Source of the DNA: Acanthornis magna
Taxonomy: Eukaryota; Chordata; Aves; Passeriformes; Acanthizidae
Length of the DNA: 64,000 nucleotides
NCBI GenBank assembly: GCA_036785705.1
Contig: JAWUZG010000036.1
Location: 10,411,501-10,475,500 of the forward strand
Direction: 5' to 3'
Below, in pieces: positions 10,501 to 24,800 of the stretch; positions within the stretch are counted from its first letter, which is position 1; every line of letters starts with the position of its first letter. A program made the translations under genes and the position numbers. Under the pieces are notes generated by a model. The model ran no database searches and was not told the origin of the DNA. It worked only from the letters and a program-made list of their open reading frames with translations.

Positions 10501-13500
10501 TGCTTGAAGAGAGTATTGCAAAACAAATGTCAACTTCATGGAAGACCTGTCAAAACGGTTCTTGATCTTTACAGGAACACCCTTCATAAGATGTGTCAAA
10601 GGAATGGGGTCAACATCATCTCTTAAGGCTTTGTGTGGTGTTATAAGTCTAGCCACTTAAATATTTCTGTGAAACACTTGAAGCAGTCTTTCAGGAATCA
10701 GACCCTTGAAGTTAACCATTTCTTCGCTAACACGATAGTAGATGCAGGGCAAATGGTGCATCTCAGTGCACTCAGTTATCTTTTTGAATGCTGTTGCCTT
10801 GGCAGATTGTCTTGAAGACTAACAAGGTGTCATTGACCGTGTTCTGCTAAATTGGCATTATTTAGCACCGAGTCCTGAGAAAGTATATGAAAAGGCTTAG
10901 AAAATCAGGACTCTGGATTCCACAAGGAATCTTTTGATAGGAAATAGTTTAGGTAAGTTCATAATTGGGTGTTCTATTTGCATATCTCTTTTAAAACACA
11001 CGTAACAGAAATATGGAAATAAACATGACAGAATTATAAATCAAACTTCAGCTAAAGATAGTGGCAACTTTAAAAGCAAAAATTTCCTTTTCAGTTATTT
11101 GATCTGCTCAAAGTATTGAGAGCCATGAAGAGTTTTGTTTCTTCACTGGGCAGTAAGTCTTATGCTGAGGAAGCAAAAACTGCTTTCAGATTCAGACCTA
11201 ACCTGTGGACTTACTGTTTCAAACCCAGGTTTGATGGTGTGGCTTGTGTGTGTAAACAGGCATTCCTTTTTTAAATGTAGTGAAAGGCAAGAACAGGAGC
11301 CACAGAAGAGTTCTGTAATACAGAAAGTGTTGTAAAAGTGTAAGAGTGCAACGTTAAAAAAGAAAAGCCCCCAAAAACTCCTAGTCTGGGTAAAATAGTT
11401 CTAGGAAAATAATTTTTAAGGGTAGTAGCCAAGTTTGTGGGTGCCAGTCTTCAGAATTTAATACTGTCTATTGGTAGCTGAAACATCAGTTTGAAATTCT
11501 TGATAGAGAAGTACTTCTGAATTAAAGCCATCTCCCGTTTTTCACATTATCCGCATAATCTAAGGAATTCTTGAACAGAACGTACATTAGAGCTGTAATA
11601 CTTCGATTCGTCTTTCACAGGCAAGGCTTTGAGACTTGTTTACAGTCAGCTTGCACACATAAATTATGTCATTTGAGCTTTACATTTTTGTCTTGAATGG
11701 TCATACAATGCTCAGGTAGCAGTTAAGACTGCTTAAATTAATTTTTTTTTTTCTTTAATTTGCCTAAGTTGATTATACACTTTTCCAACTAGAAAGCACC
11801 TTGATGTCTGCTATATATAGTTTAATGTAAAGAACATGGGAAACAGAAGAAACTGACCAGGAAACAGTAACGATATGCAGCAAATTATGGCCTTAAACAA
11901 ATTCATGTCTAAACAAGTCATTAATTTCTCCAAGCTGTTATAGCATATGATGGTATATTCATATATTGCTTTATTCTAACTAATGCCAATTTTTTGCGAT
12001 TGTACACAAATGACACTTCGATTCAAATTTGTAGTACACCAGAAATTCTTAGTTTATTTCTCAGCAAATTCTCTTGAGAGCCAAATCAAACCGTTCTTTG
12101 GTTGTGGAATGGATTGCTGTTTTATCAGACCAGATTGGTACCAGAAGTTAGGAAGAATTTTTGCTCTGGGCTGCAAGATTACAATGGCAATTTTGTGTTT
12201 CATGCCTGGAGTTATCACCAAGGAAAAGAAGTTGCCATTTTGTTGCATATTTGGTTTTTGTTTTATATGCTAAGAAAATGTGAAAACAGTGATTCTTCGA
12301 ATTATTGACACTTAAAATTAAAATTTTGTCATGACTTCGTATTTTGTGTATTTTTCTTTTTTTAGCTATGGCTGTCATGTTGTTAGGTTTTTGAAAGTAA
12401 TACACATGGAGATGCCCAAAGTATGGAAGGGTGGGATTTTTATTTTTTTTTGGTAAGCATTTTTGTAGTAAAATAAATATACAATCACTATGTATACAAA
12501 TGCATCCTGTTTCAGGAAACAGCTTAAGGGCTTGGTATTGAAAGTAGGCTGTGTTCAGTAGTTGCAGATGCTTGACCTGGCCAAGTTCCAGGGCTGCTAG
12601 TATCTTCCACATTTCAAAGAATTTTGATTAGTTGAAAAGTCCATATTGACAAAGTTGCTTGCTTAATTCAGACCTTAGTTCGTGTGTGCAGCTAACACTT
12701 GCAGAGAAGATGCATGCTGTCAGCAGATCAAAGGAGCTAGAGCCATGGGAAAATATTTTTTGTGTCTGTTGTTTTGCACTTAACATACGTGTACTAAAAA
12801 ATGTATTTTGAAGTGTCTCCATTTAGTTTAGGATTACATTCTGACAATTCTGTTAACTAATAGTGTGGTTTAGCTTCCATTTCTTCAGTTTTCAAAATAA
12901 ATGAAGACACACTGTAGGACTTCTTAAAGCTTGTTACATTTGGTAGGAAGAAAGCTTTAAAAAGTATCATGAAATCAAATTGATCTGAGCCCTGCTGTGC
13001 TATACAATGACTCAAATGAATTTACTAATTTGTTCATTTGCCCTCTTGCAAACTTGTATTGAACAGACTCCAGTTTGCTAGTTCTGGCACCTTTGATCCA
13101 CTTATCATATACATTTTTTGTGGTTGTTTACCAACCACGCCAAAGTTTGGTGTACAATGCAAGGTCACCACCAGCTAGAGACCAAAGTAATCCTACTAGT
13201 TACAAGGCAAAATAAAGGTAAATCTTTCAGTAAAATTGCAAAGCATTTAACAGTATTTGACTAGGGAATTCCTCATCTCCTTCCTCTTGTCTTCACACTT
13301 ACGTATAAGTAAAATGCTAGTTCTAAATGATCTTTGGGTCACCAGTGTAACAAGTCCATAGCTCTTCAGTTTAATTTGTGATGGGACTAGACATGATGTT
13401 TTTAAAACCGTGTAAATGTCTAAAGTAATTTTCATTTGCTACTGTTCTCTAATAGGTTAAGTAGCCCTAAATTTTAAAACTAACTTACCCTTTGAAAATT

Positions 13501-15799
13501 TCTTAGTATATTTTTTTGGTTTGCCTTGTTCAGTGAAGGTATATTATAGCTCATTTCTCATTGGACTGATTTATCGCTTGAGCCTCTCAAATGTCTTTCT
13601 GGAAGCTGGATTATACATCCATGTACCTCTTCTAGATCACCCACTCCATTCACTCTTCTCTGAGATTTCCATAGCTCTATTTTTAAAGAAAACAAGCCTG
13701 TTTCATAAAGGGATAGACACTGAGTTTTACAGGAAAAACCCCCATATTCTTGGGACGTGCTGTTTCTATTTGAAGCCGTATTTCTACAGTGTGTGGTCTA
13801 TTGTTTCTACAAAAGATCTAAGATGGCAATTTTTAAAATGTGAAACAGCAATTAGGTCGTGTGCAATTACAAATCCTTGTATATAACCTAAAATTGGACT
13901 CCCTACTAGAGACATAGAAACAAAGAAAATGAAGGAATTACTTTTGAACACTGCTTATTTATGTACCTTTTAGATATGACAAAACTTCAGACTTTATTTT
14001 TTTCTTGCATTGGTTGCTTTTATCCATTCCCCTCTGCCCCCTTATTTTTTTAGTATAAAATGTTGATGTGATAATAAATTTTAGAATTAAGTTCTTCAAA
14101 TGCAAAGCTAGTTGCAACTGAGGTGGTTTAGGTACATAATTATTTTTAAAAAATGTTTTTCAAGCTGTTCTAATATGGGGAATGATACAGATCTGGGAGT
14201 CATTCCCTTCTCATTTCTTATTCAGTAAACACCTGCAGCTTGTTACAAAGTGAATGATAAAAGCATTGATTCTCTTAGGACTGAAGATTTCTCAGTTCTC
14301 ATTTGATTTAGCAGATGGTGGGAAAAAAATGGTGACCGGGCACTGCAGTAGGTTATTTTTCAGTATCTGTGTTTCTCCTTTAATGACCACAATTCGCTTT
14401 CAAGGACTGTTTTATTCAGATTATGTATGGGAAGAAAGTGTTTTGAAATTTCATTGTTCTGCAAATTTAGGGTAACAAAATGCCTAACTATTTGGGTTTT
14501 GTGGTAATTATCATTCTTAATTCAGGCTCTGACACGGATTAAGCCTGGGCTTTTTCAGCAGTGGAAGAGTAAACATAGGCTGTGAAGCTTCTTGTGTGAC
14601 AGATGCCCAAAGACTTGCTGAATAAGTGTAATGTTTAGTCCTACCACATTTTTTATGCTTGACTCAAGTAGGGCATTGACTTGGATTTGAGGATAACTGC
14701 TTGCATGATAGAGAATATAAAGGAAAGAAATGCCTTCAGTCTAACAACCAAACTGCATATCCTCTCTGAACTTGTGAACTTGACTGTTTTACAAATGCTC
14801 TGTAGCTTTTCTGTGAAAAAATTGACTCCTAAGGTGCCTTAATCTAAAATAAAGTGAGAGGAAAAGGTTGCTGAAATCATAGTTGTTTTTTCTTTGTCTG
14901 AAAATAATTCTCCCTTTTGTCCCACTTGAGGGCTGTATAAGAAAACAGAGAGAGGACTGGTATCAGAGCTGCCCTTTCTTCCAAGTCAATGTCTTCTGGG
15001 AAATGCAACATGAAGCAGCAACTTTCAAGCCCTGCCAGCTCTTGTCAGTTTTTGCTATATCAATCTTTAATTTATTGCCCTCTTTTTGGGAAATGCTATA
15101 TTTGCAGCTAATGTAATTGCTGTCATGCTGCTCTAATAATTACTTAGAAACCAAATTAGAGCTGATCATGAATTCTCTGGCAAAATAGCTGTTCCGTTAG
15201 GGAATGTTAATTAGTTGAAACCAGTCCTCCTTTTTTGGAATGTACATACCAGACATGATGGGAAGTGCTTTCTCTGGTCCAAAATGGAATTCCAAGCCTG
15301 GAATAGCGAAGAAAGAGTGTAGGGGAAGTGTATGAAACAGAAGATAGAAAGCTTAAGACCATTTTCTCTTTCATAGTTAACATTAGGCTAAAGGTACTCC
15401 CTTTTTCTGCTTCACTGTCATAGTGTCATTGGTAAGTACAACTCCACATTGAGCAAATAAATATTTTTATGTTTTGACTGAGATACTTAAATCACAACTG
15501 TCTCAGGCATGATATCTCATGGGATGAGGAAGGCAATTTTCAGACTTCTGGTCTGAATGTGCAGAGGAAGTAGTTGAAAGCTGGGATGGTTCCTACCAAA
15601 CACACTTCAGCTTTAGTCTTCACATTTCAAAAAAAAGTCCTGAATAGAGTTCCATGTTTCAAAAAGATTTTGGACCTGATGGCTACCAGCAAATCTGCTT
15701 TTGAAGACAGGAAGATTCGTTCCCATGCAATACTTCTTGTTTGATTAGAAAAAATACTTTTAGCACACTTTTTACTGAAAGGGTTTTTATGCAAAGATT

Positions 15800-15850
<51 letters not shown>

Positions 15851-18800
15851 GTGTGTGTAGTAAGAAAAAAAGCTAACTTGACTCTTGGCTCGTAGTTGCT
15901 TTGGTAGCTGAAGGATTGGCTCAAGATGCAGGGCTGATAATTATCTTCAAGACTCGAAGATTTGTTTACTTGGAGGAGGAACTTGGTAGCAAGTGATAAA
16001 TTCAGGAAGTCTGACAGTTGTTGAATGCTCATGGATGTTTCCTTCAATGGTTTCTGAAGCTCTGAAAGCTGCAGCAGGTTTTGCTGAAGAAAATTGCTTT
16101 TTCTTTGACCTTCAGTCTTCAGTCTGGTTACTTCAAGTGTTTTAGATAGTTTAGTTTTGGTGCGAGAGAAGTTAAGTAATTGCATTTGTTTATCTTGCAC
16201 AAACAGGTGCCATAAGACCACTTCCACTCCCATTTGGTAAAGAGAACTGGTATATCCCATATAATTTATTTCTCTCCTGAGTGGAAATTGCTGTTCTGAG
16301 ATAGGTTGTCTAAGAGAAGCTGAAATGGACTTTACAGAAACAGTGCTGGGTGAACATTGGCTGTGTGACAGGACAGTCAAGTCTCCTGGGGCAGCGGCTG
16401 CCCTTACTGCAAGGCTGTATGTAGGAGCTACCAGGACAGCAGTGGTGAGAGGCAGAGAAAGAGCAGCTGTCTCCTGAGGGAGCTTTTCCAAGTTCCAGAG
16501 CTGTGAGGAAAGATGAAAAGCTATGGTTTAATGGAAAACATGAGATGCTGGTTTGGGTATGCGACTTTTTCACCAGCAAGTGACACAGTGAATGTTAGTA
16601 TCTGTACTCAGTTCTAACAACCCCTGCTCAGTTGAGGGTGAGATGGCAGCTGATGTGATTAAGCTCTGTGTGTGTGTCTGTGGGAGAGGAGCCTTGAGCC
16701 TGAGCCTGAGACTAGAGATATTGAGACCTTGCTAATCCTCTCACTGTGGAGTAATTTCTGGCCACCCTGCTATTGCTGTATCTGAGGCTTGTGAAAGACT
16801 GTCTTTGTTTTCCTTTCATACCTGTCTGAAAGCCACCTTCTTTTTCGGAGCTACAGCTCTGTGAAACAAGCACCTCACTGTGTCGTTGTTGGCAGTCTGT
16901 GTGATAAGCAAAGGAAAAATTTCTAGTCAGACATTAAAAAAACCCAAACCAACAGAAGCTGATTGAAATAAACTTAGGGAGTTTTTGAGGGGTTACCTAG
17001 TGAGAAGACAGATGACACAATATGTAAAAAGATTTCTTGGTGGTTTTTAACAGTTTTTCAGAGCATTTCAAGTAAGACTAGTAAGTCAAATCGGTCAAAT
17101 GACAAGTTTTTAGACCTCTCCTCTAGAAAGCCTCAGAAATCAGTTATTAAAACCATTAGTACACAGTCAAGCATTGTGATCTTGGTAAACAACTGATTTA
17201 TGATTGCTTGAACTGTTTCAAACTGTCTGCATTTGTTTTATCCAAGTGTAGATTTGCATGATCCTGTGTATTGTTCTTATTGGACAAAGTGTTTTGTTAT
17301 GAAACAAAGATAAGCGTTCAGAAAAACCAAAATAAATGTGAAAATTAATGCTGACAACTGTGAGTCCAACCTTTCCTAAGTTTGAAGACTTGCCTTTCTT
17401 GTCTAAATAGCTTATACAGATTTATAATTGTCTTTTTCTTTGGAAAGGGTGTGGCAATTGTCACTGAAAAAATGCTTAGGGCTTTAGGCCGTAGTAATTT
17501 GAAACTGAGATTTTTGCTTATTTCTAGAACATTTTTTAAACTACTTTTTTCCCTACTTTAGGCACTCTTATTTTGACATAGCAACTGGCAAGAAATAAAT
17601 GTATGTTAGAGAGCAGAAAGTTCCTACTACTGAAAAAATGAGAAATTGGAACAGCCTTCCAGTCAGAAAAAATCAGAGCAAAAGGTCACTTTTATATGGA
17701 ATTTGTTTACCCTGAAAAATGTGATGTAGTTGCCAGCAACAGATAGGAATCAATTCAGCAGTCCTGTACCCATGCTTGGAACAGAAGTGGAGCACTTGCT
17801 GTTTTTATTTTAGTGGAACATTGTGTTGCCCTGTTTATATCTGTTCAATTCTTAGCACATATGTTCACACTACCTCCTGACAATTGCACCAGATTGTACC
17901 ACAACACTGACTGGCTGTCAGACATGGATTAGCTGCTAGAGCTAATGATGCAAAAATGCTTAGATTAGGTACCTGATAAGGGTTTAATGAGTACTTTCCA
18001 TCTCTTCCAGTTAGGTGTCCCCCAGGATCTTTAAACGTTATTAAAAAATAATTTTTGAGTGTTCTTTTTTTAAACAGGTGTCAGACTGAAGTCACTGATC
18101 CTTAAATGTGTTTCCTTTAGAAAGCATGTTTTCTTCAGTAATTCTGAAGTGAGCAGCTGTGAACTGGTCCTCTGTATCTATTGGCACAGCTTGGAAAAGT
18201 CTGTTTCATACAAAGGCAACTGTGATATCCAAAGAGCTATAGACCAAAGCAGTATAAAAAGAGCTCAGCATCAGCACTGCTGTGCTGCCTTATAGCTGGG
18301 CAGGAAGGAAAAGCTGGAAGTGATCTGCCAGTCTCTGTTGCTGAAACTGTAGTTGAGGTGCTAGTTGCATAAGACTGATGTTAAATCTATGGTAAGGTAG
18401 CGCATATTTGCAGGAAGAGTATTGTGGGATAAGTTGGTGGCACAAGGTTCATTTGTACCTTTTCAGGAGGTCCTTTTTTAGCACTTGCAGCTCCTATTCA
18501 CTGTAGAAGACTGAGACACTTCTAAATGGCCCCAAAACTGGCCTTAGTTTTGCAAACTTCAATTTAGCTTTGACAATTTCCTCAGTATTAAACTTCTGTG
18601 GTGCTTTCGTGAGGGTGATGCAGATATTTGAAAAAGTAACAGGTTCTTTATGAAACTCCTGGTATCACGAGGATACTTTCTGAATAGGCCTGGGCCAGAT
18701 AGATATCTTTAAAATCATGGGTGTACTTCAGTCTTGTGGGTGGGAAATGAAAGTTATTAGTGCCAGTAATTCATGCAGAAAACTCTATCTTAAACTGCAT

Positions 18801-21800
18801 CTAAAAAACAGGATGTTTTTCCACCTCTAGAATCCAGCTCTAATTTTTTGGGGGGAAACAAACCTTCCTTTTATAATGTCTTCATGACTGGTTCCAAATT
18901 TCCCTGAATTGTTTATTGACCAATAAAAAAGAACATTTGCAGTGAAAAGACCTAGGATTAATTTTGCAGTCCTTTCAATTGGTTTACCAGAAAAATCCCT
19001 ACAGCAACAGTAAAACAAAAGGGATGTTCATGCTCTTATTGGTACTTGAGTGCCAGCATCTTTAAAAATCAGTAGATATTGGTGATGCATATTATGCTGA
19101 AGTTCTCAGAACATTGCAAATCAGTACTGGAATATTAACTGCCCGTAATCTTTTACAGCAATTTTTTAAAAATTTCAACTTTCTTTTCCAACTGCACTGT
19201 GAATTCACAGTGAAACAGTCACCAATCTTGACCATATTCTATTCCAAACATGCCACTCATAAATATTTCAGGGAATAAGTTTCTTGCTGGAGGTGCATCT
19301 TCTGTTCTTTTATCAGCTGTGATACCGATGGAAAGTTGGCATTTTGATTTTCTTTTTTTCTCCTGATCTCAGATGAACACTCTATGCCAATTCCTGACTT
19401 ACTGGTACATGAATCCATTTACACAAAGTCTAGTTTTACCTGTTGCCTATAAATTATGGTCACCTCACAGGTAGACTGGAGATGAGCTACTATCATATGA
19501 AACATCAAGCTTGTGAAAGTCCTTGTGATTATCTTAGACCATGAAATGAGCTAAGCTGCTTAGGTAAATAGATACCTTTTGCAGCAGTCTTAAGAATTGC
19601 CTAGCACAATACCGGTAGTTCTTCTGGTTTTCTTTAACCAAATGAACAAACCTTTTTCTTAGGGTGCAGTGTCTTTCATGATGTATATGGTGGTTTTTGT
19701 AGACTTTGCTAGATTAGGCAGCTATTTTTATGGTTAAGTTCGTGGAAGTTTGGATTTAATTATCACTGTGGCAATATGCAGTCCCACCAGTTACAAGTAT
19801 AAACTTGATGTTATCACAGAGCCGTGTTCTTTAAATTGTCCAGTGCAATAAAAGATTTCCTATCACAGTTACTTGATAGGTAGAGACAAGTAAGGAAACA
19901 GACTGGCTGAGGATTTTCTCATCTTTTAGCAGCAAACAGTCATAAATTTCAAACCAGGAAAGCTTTCTCTGAAGCAAAGAGAGTTGCTACTGTGACTACC
20001 TGTGCTGGTGCATGCTCAAAACAGGCTCAGGCTTTTGCTGTGAGCAGGTCAGACCTGATCTGTGATCTCGTGCTCTTGCAGGACAGGCTGTCTTCCCCTG
20101 CAGGCATTTCAGTTCTGTGCAGCTGGGGATGAAGAGGCATTTCCATCTGACCTTGTGAGAGTGCTAGCATCTGGGGACCATTCATAGTGAAATTCCAGCA
20201 TTTCAACAAATATGTGGCTTATTTTCCATTATTGCCTGTAGCAATCTCTTATCAACTATATTCTCACTGTAGTAATTTTTTGGTTACCAACAGGAGAAAA
20301 AGTTAAAAAAAAATCTTAAGCAATGTTATTGACAATAAGTTTGATGCATTGCAAAGAATTGACATATGCAATAGGAAAAAGGAATTATTTGGGTGCTGGT
20401 TCATATTTTCAGTCCAAGCTCCATGTCAAACATTTTTAAACTTTTCAAAATTTACCTTTACCAACAGTAGGTTTTATCCCTTGCTCTCCAGTTCTGCTCT
20501 CAGAAAGCTGTACAGACAGTTAGTTATTTTTTTTAATGGTTTAAAGTTTACTAGGATACTTAGATTAGTAAAAGTGTTTTCTGTGTTAGGCTTTTGTAGT
20601 ATTTTCCTGTGCCTTTTAAATGGGGTTAATTTTTGTGAATATTCTTTTGATTTACATTTTTTCTGGAAACTGTTAGCATTATGTAACAAGTTTTTCTGAA
20701 AAATAAGGCTTAGTGCTAAGAAGCAGTTTAAAGTTTAAGAGTTTTCAGGTCTCTGTTGTATTATGGGAATGCATATTGTACAGGGAAACAGAACTCTATT
20801 TTATGTAGCTATGACATAAGAGGAAATGTAGTGATTTCCTCTTAAACGACTAGAACATGGCTCATATAATACAAAAATAAATTTTCTGTTACAATGAAAA
20901 TTGTCATAGATACCTTAATTTCAGAAATAATAGGTAAGTTGTCTCTATACATGTTGACTACCATTTGCAAGTTGATTTTTTCTTTTAATATATGTGTCTA
21001 AGATTTAATTCTGAAGTGTGTCTATGCCCCACCTGTCTCTCTCATTTTTGTTTGGTCGTAGATTTCTGCTTCCTTTTGGGTTTTTTCCCCCCAATCGCAT
21101 AGCAAAATTGTATAAGACCAAAGGGAAAAACTAGGTATTTGTAAGCTTCCATCTTTTCTCTTCCATTGCACTCTAAAAAAATGGAATCACAGCTGAATTG
21201 ATACTGGTGCATTTTATAGAGACAAACTATGTTTTTGTGATATTATGTAAAAACTGGATTGGATTTAAGTTCTGTGGCGCTCTAGCTAGCTGGGTGTGAG
21301 TGGTTCATATCAGGATATTTGCATTTCCTTTTGAAGGATTTCTTCTGTTCCTGAAGCCTTGAGTGATTTGGTTGAGAGTGAGCCAATGATTATGCTTAGC
21401 CCAAGGTGATGAAAGACAGGAGTTTGTAGTCATTGTGAAATAAAGAAATGGAAAAAGTTGTATTAGTCTTAAGACTTTGAGAAAATTTACCCAATAATGT
21501 CTGAAAACTACTGGGTTGGAAATGAAAGAGTAAAGGAACCAAGTCAGGTAGGCAAAAATAATAATTGTCCTTCATTGGTGTCACAAATGGAATGATGTAC
21601 TTCACTCATATATGAATGAAACACCAATATATATTATTGATATAAAACAGTGAGTTGACACAACTCAGTGGTAAATATGATGGTGGTTTCACAAGATTTG
21701 ATAGCAAAGTACACTTGACTGTTAAGAGCATAGAGGGCAGAGGCAGATCAAGCTGTCAGGGAGACCCCTCTGTTGTGTCAACAGGTTCAGAAAGGATTTG

Positions 21801-24800
21801 CTTTCTAAACTCAGAGAGTAATCAATCTAGGTGCAGCTAGATACACTCCTGGTACTAGATTTGGTCAATATTTATGTCTAGAGGATTGAATGTGCACAAT
21901 CAATCCTTTGTATCACTTAGCTAATATGTCAAAGTTTAGCATTCTGTTAATCGCTTACTGAGAATGTGCTGCTGCAAGGAATCTTTCAATTCCTCAAGGG
22001 GTAACCTTCAGACCTCCCTTCTCAGGGAGAAAAAGGAGCACCCTTCCTGGCATGAGTAGCATGAGTTTTCCATTAGGCATTATTTTTTTGCATCAGTTCT
22101 CAGATTATCACATTTCCCACAATGTTTGAAAGGAATTTCTGTCCTGAGGTGTTTTATAGATAGTTGGTTTTAAATTTAATGGGGTAGACTGGTGAAGTGT
22201 AGGCTTATCAGATAGAGTGATTTGTCTGGGGACCTTTTTTGGTGCTATGGTTTACATTCTTTTAAAGTCTATTTAGATTTTTTTATATGTAAATAACAGC
22301 ACAGTGGCAATATATCTACCCTCAGAAGTGCATTAGTTTGCCTGCAGCATTTCAAAGTTTTTTCTGGGTTTTGACAGATTTTTTTTTCAAAGATAGCTTA
22401 CAAGTTGGCAAGGAAAAAAGCAAGTACAAAGCATGGATTCAAAAGAAACTTAAAACTATGTAGGCAATGTCATTTGCAATTCACATTTGAACACTGACAA
22501 GTAGTAATTTCCTCAAATCAAAGGATTCACCAGTGTCATGGGTATTCAGGACTTTCTTTTTCCTTAGTCCTTATATTAGCATACTAAAATTATGAAAGAT
22601 GTAGGCCACGTTGCATAATGACAAAAGTCACCGGTGTCCGTCTTCTCAAAATAAACCTTCTTTGAATCACAAATGACACTGTTGAACACATATTATACTG
22701 AACATCTCTGCCTGGAAATTTCTGACGTAAGTCTACAGTCTTGCATGTGTTTTTGTCATGGGCTTCAACTCTGAAGTAAACTCTTCCTTGTAAAAACTCT
22801 CTATTGTAAAATACATCTCTGATTCAAAGATACATTCAAGATAACCAATTGCTCATCATAATAAAGTGTTACTGTGTAAGGATGGTCATGTAATTTTTTT
22901 TAACCAGGTAGTGAAGGGTTGACCTTCTTAATCATTTGTGCATCCTGTTGCACAAGCCACCTGTACCTTTGGATTGAATCATAAGCATTAAATTAGAGGA
23001 ACTATTGTTTGAAGTGACATGATTTATGTGATCCGATAAAATAGAAAAGGTATGGCAGTTACTTGCTTAAGAATGAAAAAAAAATTAGGTTTGCTTCCTC
23101 CCATTAAGCAAGTGTTACAGAATATAATTTTGTAGGAAATATGGAATTAATACTTTGAAATATTCATTAATTATTTCTCATGATAAGAAAAATGACACTC
23201 TTGGTACTCAATTACCATCATACTTGTTTAAAAGAAACAGTAAGGTTCATGTTGGATCTACTTAGGTGGTTTTTTTTCTTTGGCTAAGAGCAACAAAATT
23301 AACCGGTAATACATGAAGTATGCTTGTGTGGAAAAACAGCCTGGTAAACAGCGTGAAGTCAAATGAAAAATCACTATGGAAGAAGTGACTTTGGGGCTTA
23401 GTATCTTGTGCTTCCCACAGCATAAGGTGTACTTGACCTACCGTGCTGATTTCAAGAAGGCTACACAATGGAAAGCTTTCAGGACATCAGCCAGCAAAAC
23501 TAGGATTCATCATGTCTGAACAAGTGGGAAGCTTGTAGAAAACCAAATGAAATGTCCTGCTTGACTCTTAATGATGGGATTTATTTCAGAAAATAACATA
23601 CATGTTCATTTTAACTATGGTTTCTGCCAGAAATATGGGGCTTATACATAAAGAGAGATGGTAGGAAATTAAAGTTCCAGTGGGTGTTCATGAGGAAACT
23701 GATAGCAAAGGAGGGTGGATATCAAGGGCAGCACAAAGATTGCAGGGACTTGTGTGAAGTTAAGTGTTGAGGGAAGAACTACATCCAGAAGATGGACTGC
23801 TCCTCTAATCACTGGAGACAAGATGAAACATTTTGTAGAACTTGTTTCACTTTCATCAAACTGCTTAATTTGCTGAGACTTTGCACATCTGCAGAAGTCC
23901 AGCAGCAGACCTCACAAAGTTTCCTGTACGTGACTCCGTATTTCTAAGGCTTTTTTCTTTCTTCTGTGAGAAACTGCAAAGTACTAAGGATCGTGACGAT
24001 GAGAAGACGACATTCCAAATTTTGAACAAAATAGTTTTATTCTGATGGCTGCAAATTGAGTGGGGGACATATTCTTGGTCTCTGCCATTATATTTCCAAA
24101 AGTTTTGCCTGTTGCATCGTGTTATTCATTTGGGACCACATTACAAAGCATTGATTCAGTATATTTCCAGACTTGACACTGCATTATAAAGCTATTTTCC
24201 AGCACAAAGTATTTAGTACAAAACCAGCAAAGAGGGCTTTATTTAATGGGTTGTACAAAGCATTTAATTAGTTTTGAAAAGCATGTGGTTACTGTATCTG
24301 GAATTTCTTTCAAATATATATTTCTTGGTCTTTTGGGGTATTTATCTACTTCCAATAAGAAGTGGTTTATTAATTATTCAGTCTCTTTTCACAAAGTCAG
24401 TCTTTTGCTCTTCAAAGGTTAAAGATTAAAGAAAAAATGCTGGAGGCAAAATTTTACAAAAGTTCTTTTGTAGCCTGGAAAAATAAAAGGCTTGATTTAA
24501 GCACTACTAAAAAGTTTCTGAAGTTGGTTTTTTATATATATATATACAGCTTTATTTGAAATATGTTGACATTTAGCCAAGCAGAACTGAATGCAAAAGG
24601 AACTCTTGCCTCAGCCTCCTTGGCCTTCCGCAGTAAGGCCAGAGCACTGTGGCCCCTGAACTCACAGACAGCAATTGTATAATGCTGTCGTATTTTCTTC
24701 CACTTGGCATGTCAGTGGCTAAATCTCTTTCTCATAGGAAAAGGCTGTATAATTCAGCAGTGACATTATCACAAGAGAAGCAAAACCTGAAATGTGTAGA

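Noticed and set aside
12148..12612. 154-codon minus-strand frame after PELO
   Set aside because: Length expected by chance; non-coding-like Lys/Asn/Phe text from AT-rich DNA.
20349..20699. 116-codon frame in intron 1
   Set aside because: Phe/Leu-rich chance frame, no homology recognised, no promoter or splice context.
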